Shown one piece after another: positions 11,425 to 21,080 of a DNA stretch of 64,000 nt; the first letter of the stretch is position 1, and every line of letters starts with the position of its first letter. The notes beneath the pieces are model-generated. The model was not told where the DNA came from and made no database searches. It saw only the letters and a program-made list of their open reading frames with translations. The stretch spans positions 19,343,662 through 19,407,661 of the forward strand of contig NC_085050.1 of assembly GCF_963662255.1 (NCBI RefSeq), written 5' to 3'. The position numbers and the translations under genes are program-made. The DNA is from Cinclus cinclus. Lineage: Eukaryota > Chordata > Aves > Passeriformes > Cinclidae.

Positions 11425-14400
11425 AGGGAAAAATTAAGACTTCCAGATCGTCCTACCACTTTTATGTGTCCCATCCTCCTCCACCGATAGAAGAGCTGTT
11501 TTTCTTTTGCTGAGGAAATAGAAGACTAATTAGTTGGATCCCCACCAAAGAATTCAATTAACTGAGATAACAACTTCTTCCCTCAGGTCAGGGAGTCCTG
11601 CGAGACATTAGCTGAACTTTACTCTTCTAATGGAAGAAACATCATGTTCATTTGCACTCAGTTATGAATTTGTTGGTAACCATAAAAAAAGAATAAGCAA
11701 ACAATAGCACTTTTTGTGGTGTGTGTGTTTTATTGCCTTTATAAATCAATGCTTCAGTGCTGTGGATTCACAATATGTTATCGTTTTCACTGCTCATTAT
11801 ACTTCTGTGCAAACACATGTAGACCCTGTACCTTTGAGTGGTGAGGGAATAATTAGTTAGGCATTCACTTTAAACACTATTTGAGCTCAGAGTTCCTCTC
11901 TTCAAATGTGTCTTAGTTGGTTTCTCACTGGAGACATATGTCATTACCATCTCACACATCTGTCTTTAGTTATTAGTCCTGTCTTAATTATATTATATGG
12001 CTGAAAACAGTTTATCAAAAAGCACATTTATAGTATCTATAGGAAAATTAAGTTGTAATAATAAAACGGGTCTATTTTTAAGTATTTTGTCTCCATAACA
12101 TATTTAATCATTTTTAATTTGGAAAGCAAATATTTCCTTGTACTGCACAACAATATCTTTTTTAGGTCAAACAGTTCCAGTACTAGATCATTAGTTCCTG
12201 TATTTGACATTATTCATGAATTTTGTGAAATTTGAGTGGAGCTCAGTGCAAATTTCTGTGGTTTTGAAGGAAGTTCAATGTGTGTGATTTAGCTATATTT
12301 TACCAGATTTATATCTAAGTATTCTGGATCCTATTAATGTCAAATATGTGGACTACTTCTAGATAACACCTTGACAGGCAGAAATTTTCAGTTATTCTAT
12401 TGGAAATTTCCATTAAACCTAAAATTATGTCAGATACTTATGTTAGATACAATCAAATCACAGAAATATATATCGGTTAGTACTAGGGGAGGTTTAATTA
12501 CAGGTAAGTAAGCATCTTACCTATTATAATACTTTTTCTTCTGGTGTACTATTATTCAACTTACAAATACATTTGACAGACCCTATCAATATTGTTCCTG
12601 ACACTTGTCATAAATTTCATATATTTTATATAAAACATCCCAAATCAAAATTTTAAGTTATCAAATCTAATGTAAAATATTATAAACGAGTTATAGTTTT
12701 GTCCTTACTGAAAGGACATCATATAGGTTTGTCCTTACTGAAAGTTATGTAGGATTTTTAAAAATCCTGTATTTTGCATTGCATGACATTTTCATGTGTT
12801 TCCTGATTAGGAAAATATGGAACTCATACTTCCTCGGAATTATTTTCATTCCTTATTAGCTGAATTACAGGATGCTGTCTTCATTTAGATGCACAAGACA
12901 AAGATACATATAGTACCAGTTCAAGCAAATGAGTTAAGAAATCATCTTAATAACTAGGTTTATCTTCTTAAAGGACAAGGAGCACATTATCTCACATCTT
13001 GCCAAGAATGGTGCTCTGAGTTATTAATCTACATGCGTCACAATTTGTAAAAAAATTATAAATTTATATTGTATATATATATGGCTGTTTATTGAGCTGA
13101 TTTCAATTGTGCATTTTTAACTAGCTGTTATATTTTTATTTTTTTTTGACAATTCATCATTTTCTCTATTTTACATATCTTCTAAGTTGCCTTCTTGTTT
13201 CTTCTTTTGTTGTTTTACATTTATTATTTGGAAGACCTTATTTCTGTTTATTTGCGACTCCATACTCCTTTTCCCAGTGATTACTTATTAACAGACAAAA
13301 TGATTTTTTCCTTATAAAAGAGAAATTCTGTTTCATAAAAATTACTATCTTTTTTTTTTCTTATTGTGACAAAAAGCCAAATTATGAATAATAGGAATTC
13401 AATTATTTCCAAACAGAAGTATTGAGCATTCAATGCTTCTAGTGAAGTTAAAGTTGATGACAATTGCTTGTCCAGTGCAGTACAAAAGGAATCATCCTAC
13501 CCTCTATCCCTTTCTGACTGATGAAAAACCATGTTAGATATGAATTATGTATCTGCAGGTATTGTTCTTACCTGCTTCTCTAAGTGTTCTCCCTATGCCT
13601 GAAAATTTCCTCAGCATTCTTTTAAGTACTGGACATTTTAAAACATTCTGCACAAAGAATTAGAAATTGCAGCTCACAGAGCAACTCATTTAGTCTTGTA
13701 ATAAGCACACCAGCTGAAAAAAAGAGAGCCAGAAATTGGAAGTCATGTGCATTTGCAACTCTTGGTAAGTCTGTTTAAACATGGCTGCAATAAAACAACA
13801 GGGATTTATTTATTTATTTTATTTATTTGTTGAAGTAAATGACAAAATTCTTACTATTATAGGACACTAAAGATATGCTGGAAGTTCTCTGAACAAATTT
13901 CTATGAGACTACTAAAGGAATGTATGGGAAAAATAGTTTAACTTGAAAAGTTGCTAATTTTGTTACAATGACCCTGGTATCTTTAAACTAATAATATAAA
14001 CTGAATAGATAAATTAAAATTAAGTATGAAAATCTATTGTTTACATTATGAAATGCAGCACAATAGGTTTGCAAATCTCAATTCACTGAAATCTATTTTG
14101 AAATCATGATCGAGACCCTAAGAGTCTAGCTGAACCTGAAGATGGATGGGAAAGAAAAACTCAATAATTATCTGTAAGATAATTTTACATACAGAAAAAA
14201 AAATAGAAAACATTGTGCAGTGGCAGAAGGATCTTAGAATGGAAGAGGCATTAGGGGTTGACTTTGGCTGGGAGTTTACTCAGGTTTCAATAATATGCAG
14301 TCTGAAAAAGCAGAAGTGAGAATTTTTCAGTGCAAATATTTTTCAAGGACTAGTTTACCCTTACACTTTCTTTCTGGAAAGCATGAACAAGAAAGGTTTC

Positions 14401-14612
14401 CATAGGAACCAAATGAAAACTTAAATATTCCGGTGTTATTTAAATTGTACATATAGATGTCTTACTATGTCAAAAGAAGGAAGTTAATATTAGAAAACCA
14501 CTCAGAGAAAAAGTGGCATAACAACATTAGAAAACAGAATCAGTAAGCTAAAGAAGTACAAAATACAAGGAATAAAGACTGAGACTTATTCACTATACCA
14601 TGTGCTTGTTGG
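11425..14612. other. Unique AT-rich DNA with microsatellite patches
   Basis: Contents are a (TA)n patch near 13072-13082, a TTTA repeat at 13804-13828, and the 30-bp duplication listed separately. No exon or transposon was recognised in the remainder. Confidence 0.55.
12694..12748 (+). repeat. Two-copy tandem duplication, period 30
   Basis: TTTGTCCTTACTGAAAG is repeated with identical core GTCCTTACTG at 12701-12710 and 12731-12740. The flanking ATAG sequence is also shared, so the unit is about 30 bp. Confidence 0.88.
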
Positions 14613-14870
14613 TTTTTTTTTTTTTTTTTATTTAGTTGCATGCTTTTATTATATTTTATGTCCTTTTAAAATCACTTTTTTTGGACGCAATACAAGCCTG
14701 GGGTCAACAGAAATTATTTCAGCTATTCTGAAGTTGCAAACCTTCTCCAAAGGAAGCAAAGCTCTTTGACCTCTAAGGAATGCAGAGAGACATACATGGT
14801 ATTTTGAGCATTTCCCCCACTTGAAGTTGCCATTCAAAAGGCACAAATCAAAGGATTTTTCTCCCTGAAG
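14613..14870 (-). pseudogene. Candidate poly(A)-tailed retrocopy of an unknown mRNA 3' end
   Basis: On the minus strand a block ends in A17 (plus-strand T run 14613-14629), with AATAAA at 14645-14650 (minus), 15 bases before the tail. That spacing is typical of an mRNA 3' end. Just upstream in the same sense is an open frame (14846-14649) ending in a stop before the AATAAA. Its last 40 residues include KVCNFRIAEIISVD. I do not recognise the protein. The 5' limit is a guess, and no target-site duplication could be matched to the TGTGCTTGTTGG flank. CR1 does not make poly(A)-tailed copies efficiently, so processed pseudogenes are rare in birds. Alternatives are a chance T run plus a chance AATAAA, or a real terminal exon with a slipped T tract. 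Confidence 0.35.
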
Positions 14871-17785
14871 ATTTGCTATGTAGAAGGCTGTGTCAAAATG
14901 ATATATGCAAAAAATTCCACAGGAATCAAGAAGGCATGGATTTTAAAGGGAAAAACGACCACATTATTAATTGCATCTCCATTATGATACTTGATAGTTA
15001 ACTAATTCTTTTATATCAGTGAATACTCACATATTGGAGAAATATGCCTGTCATATACTTCTTAATAGAATAAATTTATTTTTACAAGATTATTTCAATG
15101 GAAAATTGCATTATATCAACCATTCTTATGATTATTAGCAAAAATGAGTACCTGAAAGTCTTTTTTATATATACCTACTGAGAAAAACAATAATGTAATA
15201 ACTAGTATTATACAAATATTTCCACACTCCTAGATAATCCAGAAGATAATACTTCCTATACTGCTGGGCTCATGGTGTCATGCTTAACCTGATATTTCAT
15301 TGTCATACTCAACAAGTTTTAAATAAAATTCTACAAAACTGTTCATTAAATCTGGTAATATGAAGTGTCTCTATCCACAGAAATAGAGGCACCAATTCTA
15401 ATTTAATCCTTTCTCTTACCAACATAAATTTATCCAAAATGCATTTATGTACCTTAACCTTACAAGGGATTTTTTTTTTCAATCCAATATGGAATTTTTC
15501 TCGCTCTTTTTGTCCAGATCATTAATCCTTTCTTCAGATCTTTTCTTATAATGGAACCATAGAAATTTTTGTTCAATAGTATGAGTTTTGCAATTAAAGT
15601 CATATAATATGAATCAAAGGATTTTTCTGTTTTTAGGTGACCAAGTCAAACTTCTATGTTCAGAAGAATCAGTCAAGCCTATCAGAATTCTATTGAGACT
15701 GAAAAATCTGAAGAGAAACATTTTGCTCTTGGAGCCTCTGCCTGTGACATTAGAATTTTTTTCCCTAATTCCTTTAGGAACTGTCAGCTATGAAGAATGG
15801 TCTGATTGACACATAGTCTATAAGTAACTTTGGTTTTACATAGAGAACTTTGTTTCTCTGTTATACAAGGTCTTTTATCCCATCAGTCTAAGACATGAGA
15901 TTTTATTCTTTTCTTTACAAAGACTGACACCCTCTCTACACTTATTCTCCCACTCAACTGGAAAGTGCCTGCATCTTATCACTTAGTATTCTGTTTCACA
16001 AGGACAATTCTTCCTGCTAGTTAACCTCATGTCATTGATTGATACAGAAATTGGGATTTCTGAATAGGTCATTAAAAGGAGGAGAAATTTTGGTCAACAG
16101 ATGGTTTTGTATCCTAGACTGTTATTTTTTATTTTTAAATAGACACCCTACCATTTCCTCATAGTAGAGAAGAGACCAAATGTAATATTTAGAGTGAAAT
16201 TAAAGGATTAAAAAACGTTATTTTTAAGTGGCCAAATCATATTTTGTTTAGTAGGCACAGAATATGAATTGTTCTCTCCAATAGTATTTTTGCTCTTATG
16301 TCAGTTCTCATATTACAGAAACAAAATTATTTACATTTGAGGTAGACATTGTTGAAGAAAGCACCACAGACTATTACACCAGGGAGATTCTGCTTACTGA
16401 AGAGCACAAGAACACACCAGTTCAGACCGAGTCTGTTTAGACTGATACCTTGCCTGTGTCTGGTGAGGAACATCATCGGACTGCCAGTCTAACTTGTTTG
16501 ATGAGGTTAAAGAAAACACTGTATTTTCCCAATGTATGGCATTGCCATCTAAATCTAGGAAGAAAAAAAAAAAAAAAAAGAAAGACTATACTCTTAAGCT
16601 CTATTTTAACCTTCTGTTGGGAGCAGCAAGAGCAGGGCAGGGCAGTGCCCACCCACCCCACCTGAGCATGATCCTACAGCCTCTCGGTGGGATAAGCACA
16701 ACAGGGATGGTGGTAGCTGCTGGTCCTGTTGACAGTTAATTTCATCACAGAAAATGCAAGATAGCAGGGACAGTTGGAGGTTCACTTAGGAAAATCCAGT
16801 CTATTCAGGATCTGCAGAAGGTAGAGCTAAGCACAGGGCTGAGATGCAGAAGACCCCAGGTAGGGACTGGATGCTTCTAGGTAAAGGGTCAATGGAGTTG
16901 GGATGTTTCAGAATTATGCCATTTATATCCCAATAATACCTTTTTCTTCTTTCTGACTGTAAAGATATTCCAACTAATTCAAATGTAGATGTTTAAATTT
17001 GTACTGCTATGTTTTATAGGTCTTGGTGCACTTTTTTCCCAATTTCTTTGCAATTCATAGTTCTTTGCATGATGCAACAAAGTTCCACAGTTAAACTATT
17101 CATCTGTCTGTATATGTTTCGAGTGTGACACCTACTAGTATACTTTTGTTATTTTATTCTTTATTTTGATGAAACAATGAAAAATTGTTCTGCATTCATC
17201 TTTATTCCTGCAACATGATTTTATACATTTACACATATCACTTTACAGTCATGTGTTTATCAGTCTAAAATATTCTTGTCTATTTAATTATTTCCTGTCC
17301 TGAAGACAATCAAAGCTTTTATTTTTCCCATTACCCTTCTCACAATCTTCTCTAGTTCTTACTGTTTCCTGTCTAAGATTAAGGGATCAATATTGGGCTA
17401 TAGATATATTGGGAAAATAAAGTTCATCATATCTGGCAGTCATTAACTGCCTGTCTACACCAAACTTAGAGGTTTAACACTTGTCACCTGAGCACCTTTG
17501 TCTGTTGTAAAGCAAGGTAGTGCCACATTGTCACCTCAGATATTTTTTCTTAGAATAAAAGAAAATAAACCATAAATCATAAAAAATCCTGTTACTGGTA
17601 GGACAGAATATTTTAGATAAATCAAGATTCTTGAGTAAGAAGATTTCAAATAAAAAAGTTAAATCTTTTTTTTCAGTGTGCTTTATTTCCTTTAGTTTGA
17701 GTTTTTAAACTTGCTTTTATTTTCATTAAATTTACAGAAAATTTAGTAAGAAACTAGCTGCCATACTAGTCAGGCAACAAAATAC
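14871..17785. other. Unique AT-rich DNA; one GC-richer patch
   Basis: There is a T11 run near 15470 and an A17 run at 16563-16579. A patch of higher GC at about 16615-16900 contains GGGCAGTGCCC, an 11-base interrupted palindrome. No family or exon could be named. Confidence 0.5.
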
Positions 17786-17926
17786 CTTGCATTTCCAGGA
17801 GGAATGTAGATTTCTCCTCCAATTTTTTGATTTTGTGTTGCACACGTCTGGTGTCAGTCACCAGAATGTTATCAAAAGCAACTGTGAGGTAGGTGAACAG
17901 GTGTATCCTGGCTATTCTCACTGGAA
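17786..17926 (-). other. Exon-like open segment, 141 nt, unassigned
   Basis: Read on the minus strand, a pyrimidine-rich acceptor (TTTCCTCTCCCAAG) is followed by an open stretch of 47 codons. A GT donor (GCAAG/GTATTT) follows, and the exon would have phase 1 at both ends. GC is higher than the surroundings. The peptide runs VPVRIARIHLFTYLT, then a charged helical tail containing KIKKLEEKSTFLLEMQ. The tail faintly recalls the helix segment of prolactin-family hormones (LVT..R..Q, then EE...LLE), but this is weak and not an assignment. It is compatible in phase with the segment at 19122-19166. It could be a coding exon, a pseudogene exon, a lncRNA exon or chance. Confidence 0.33.
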
Positions 17927-19121
17927 CTTGGGAGAGGAAACAAGGCAAATTATTTAGCTGTCATTTCACATTTTGCTGTGGCTACATTATCTGCTCTAAG
18001 GCAAGCAACAAATTCCAAAACATTACAGAAGAAAAGATGTCTTGCCATCAGTCACTGTGACATTTGAGATAACAAAAGCAAGTGCAGAAATCACAGGGCT
18101 TTAATCATTTCCCAGTAGACAAGAGATGCTTTAAAAAGCCCACTCACTTAAAGATCCTCAGCTGGTTACAATACTGAACACAAAACACACAAGTAGTTTC
18201 AATTAAAAGAAAAGGCACTAAGCTTTAACACTATGGCAGCCAAGAACCTATGAGACTGTACTTCCATTCCATAGCTGATACACATTCTGGTGCCGAATAT
18301 TGCAGGGGCTGGTGTGAGGTAAAATGCGTTTTCTGATGGAATTTATTCATAAGGAGGTAAAATGCAATAGCTAGGATTATGGTCTAGCAATATTTTTTCT
18401 TCTTTGCTCTTTATGTCTACACCACTAAATGATCATGAAAATTTTTAATTAGTTTGCCCTAAATAGAACTAACGCATCTGAGGAAAACAATAGTATATTT
18501 TCCCAGTGTTAGAGGATTATAATGTCTAGAATTTCCATGAGATGGACTGATGTGATACAGGAGACACACTTTGCTCCAAAACTTACTGTGAAACTAAATT
18601 GACATGAATCCAGAGGTGGCTTTTTTCCAGAGCAAAAGGAGCTTTTATGTGAAAATTAATCTGAAACCATAAAATTCCTGAACTGTAAATATTTATTCCT
18701 TCACCATATGAAACTGTAATAAAAGAGTACTCAAACTGGAATGTACAAAATTTTATCAAAATGTATCTTTAACATTTATTTATATAGCTTTGGATTAGTA
18801 TTTAGACTAAAGAAGACTAAATGATCAACAGTTTTCTTTATTAATGAAAAATATTTTCCCTCTTATGATGAGAGGGAAGTTCCATTATTATCTCACTTTC
18901 AACAGAGGTACCTTCCAATAATTGATTCCTTACCATTTTAAAATATTAAAGAAGAGATAGAAGAAAGACAGCTAAGAAAGCTAAGAAAGTGTTTTTTTAA
19001 AAGAAGATTTAAATTATTTATGATTTTTTTTCACAGGAAGAGTTGGTGTTTCATATTTTGTGTAAAATTAACCCAATATACAAGGATTTTAAGAAACTTT
19101 GTCTCATGCTTCACTACTCAC
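17927..19121. other. Putative intron-like unique DNA between exon-like islands
   Basis: AT-rich with no repeat family. A strong donor-like GTGAGT on the minus strand near 18140-18150, with an acceptor-like tract upstream, could define a 26-nt microexon. Its reading phase does not fit the island at 17786-17926. Confidence 0.4.
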
Positions 19122-19166
19122 CTTTGTCTTGGCACTCTCCGCTGAGCACATGATATGTAACATTTT
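19122..19166 (-). other. Exon-like 45-nt segment with consensus donor
   Basis: On the minus strand a CTAG acceptor is followed by 45 nt and a textbook donor (AAAG/GTGAGTAG). In the frame that joins 17786-17926 (phase 1) it reads NVTYHVLSGECQDK, which has a possible N-glycosylation site and a cysteine. The polypyrimidine tract before the acceptor is weak. Evidence is limited to splice-site shape and phase agreement. Confidence 0.25.
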
Positions 19167-19638
19167 CTAGCTTAAGTGATGTGATTTAGGAAAACATATG
19201 CAAAATAGTCTTTAAAAATCAATTATACAGGAGTATAATACCAATTTTGCAGTATTAATAAAAGTCCTAAGAGACAGCTCAGTTAATTTTGTTCCAAATA
19301 TAGTAAATTTATCCTCATGTATTATACATTTTTTAAATTTGTGTAATATAAATAATACATAGTAGCTAATAATTTATTTATAAGAAATAAACATAATTTC
19401 CTTTTCTTTTGTAGTTTTTACATTGTTATTCATGTACTTTAGTTATGCCAATTAGCTATGCTTGCTAAGTGTAATGATGTGTGCAAAATACAAAAATTAT
19501 TTCAAGCAATCTTTAGGATCTGTCATATTCAGAACCACAATGTTTTTGTTTCATAAAAACAATAATGTATTTTTATGTTTTTCAAGCTCAGATTCTGTGT
19601 TCACCTCTAGTGTCTTTACATACCAATTAAAGTAAATA

Positions 19639-19676
19639 TATGCATACACACACAGGCATATACATACATGCATACA
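19639..19676 (+). repeat. CATA/CACA-type microsatellite
   Basis: Short alternating purine-pyrimidine tract of CATA and CA units. Confidence 0.85.
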
Positions 19677-20033
19677 GAATCAACCAATTAAAAAAAAAAA
19701 CTCATCTCAATATGATGAAATGGAGGAGATAGTTAGGAAAAGTGTTTAAGCTATCTTTGATAAAGAATTTTGTTTTAAGATCCTGTCAGAGCAGTGCATT
19801 AAGTATTCATGTATGGAAGAATGTCCTGAAAACTTTTTTTGTTCTGGTTTAAATACCATGAGTAACTTTTAAATGGTATATTTTTAAGTTGGGCTTCTGC
19901 CTGGGGAGAAAAATTGGGTGTCTAGAAGAGTTTGTACAGATTAAGAATTTTGTACAAAAATGCTTGAAATGTTATATGTACATGCATATTTGCTCTACTT
20001 TTGCTTTTCTCTAGATTTATTGGAACTCCATGA

Positions 20034-20072
20034 CTATATAGAATTTGGACAATTATCATAAATTCTATATAG
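20034..20072. repeat. Perfect 13-bp inverted repeat with 13-nt spacer
   Basis: CTATATAGAATTT at 20034-20046 is the exact reverse complement of AAATTCTATATAG at 20060-20072. The stem is AT-rich and the spacer is GGACAATTATCAT. It may be a small cruciform-prone site or the trace of a tiny inverted-repeat insertion. Confidence 0.92.
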
Positions 20073-20238
20073 AAAAATATATGTTAAGAATATTTTTTAA
20101 AATAGATTAAATTTGCAGTAGAACAATTAAGATTATAAAAAGGTCTTTGAGCAAGTAGCTGAGATAGGTAACATAAAAAAAACCCAGTGAAGTGTGCTTT
20201 TAACATTACCAATTACTTTCAGCACTTTACCCTCATAC

Positions 20239-20479
20239 TTGATTCGAGTTTTCTGCAGCTCCTGCTAGGGAATTTGTGGCTTGTGGCCAAATCTTAATTT
20301 TTCTGATACTCCCAGGTGTATCTTCATCATTTTTCAATATGGCATTCACATTGAGCATGCAGAAAAGTAACAGAAAAGGAGGTAAAACAAAAATAAGCAT
20401 AACATTAAGAGAACAATTATCTCCAGAAAAGAGTGAGAATATTTGAGGAGGCATAATACCTGTTTTTATGATAAGCTTT
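20239..20479 (-). other. Exon-like segment encoding a signal-peptide-like N-terminus
   Basis: On the minus strand a strong acceptor (long T tract, then CATTAG) is followed by an open frame. Its ATG at 20400 starts MLIFVLPPFLLLFCMLNVNA, then ILKNDEDTPGS. This has a hydrophobic core with V and A at positions -3 and -1 of a predicted cleavage site, as in secreted proteins. An upstream in-frame ATG lies at 20454. The frame stays open for 54 codons from 20400 to a donor-like AATCAA/GTATGA at 20239, ending in phase 0. A stop follows at once if it is not spliced. The family is not recognised. Its phase does not join the islands at 19122 and 17786 as drawn, so a missing exon or chance must be assumed. 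Confidence 0.33.
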
Positions 20480-20918
20480 CTAATGAAAAAAAAAAAAAAG
20501 AAAACTTGATTAGTTATGTAATAGAAATTTCATGAGAAATCCACACCCCATCTTGTCAGATTATTCATTAAAAATGATGGCTCAACATGTCCTTTAGAAG
20601 GATCAAAAAAGTTCCTTACTTGCAGATGCATATTTTTATGTGTTACACCAAATAATTTCATTTGCTCCACACCAGATGTTGTTTGGCTTGCTATTATTAG
20701 ACCTAACACTGTCAAGCTTAAATCATTTAAAATCACCAGCTTAACACTCCTTTTAGTAACGGGGGAAAAAAGCAAGCACAGATGTTCAATACAGGTCCCA
20801 TTTGCCCTCAACCTATTTTTGCCTACAGCCTCCTTTTGCATGTCTTCCTTAGAAAGAGCAAAAATATGCTCAGAACATCATTCTTCATTGACATCAGCCG
20901 TTTTTTAGTTTAACCTCA

Positions 20919-21080
20919 TTACAGTAGTAGTTCAAAAGGTGCTTCCTTCTCCAGTTTGCAGTGTGACAACTGGACAAGCTGTATTATGCTCTCGGAATCT
21001 AGATCTATAAATCTTACACTTTTGAATTCCAACCAGATTTCTTTCAGCACTTTAAGACAGTTACAGTGTAACTCACAAGA
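20919..21080 (-). other. Exon-like cysteine-containing terminal frame
   Basis: On the minus strand an acceptor-like GCATTTCAG at 21081-21089 precedes 53 in-frame codons that start SCELHCNCLKVLKEIW. They continue as a mixed charged/hydrophobic helix-like stretch with one more cysteine and end at a TAA (20919-20921). It would enter in phase 0. It lies upstream, in minus-strand sense, of the signal-peptide-like segment, so the two cannot be simple consecutive exons in the expected order. There is no family assignment. It may be chance. Confidence 0.25.

Noticed and set aside
11161..11513. Overlapping long frames on both strands
   Set aside because: They are produced by the GTTT/GGTTT repeat and encode only low-complexity F/V/L/W or K/T/N/P strings.
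17786..17926. Assignment of the exon-like island to a prolactin-family hormone
   Set aside because: Only a short pattern (LVT..R..Q and EE...LLE) agrees, with gaps needed, and the cysteine-bearing last exon of that family was not found downstream.
18140..18175. Possible 26-nt microexon on the minus strand with acceptor TTTTGTGTTCAG and donor GTGAGT
   Set aside because: Its only open frame leaves phase 2, which does not fit the phase 1 start of the island at 17786-17926.
20530..20841. 103-codon minus-strand open frame with a donor-like CAAGTAAG inside
   Set aside because: No recognisable domain or leader, AT-driven codon use, and the length is within chance expectation. Kept out of the exon-like cluster because its phases could not be tied to neighbours.
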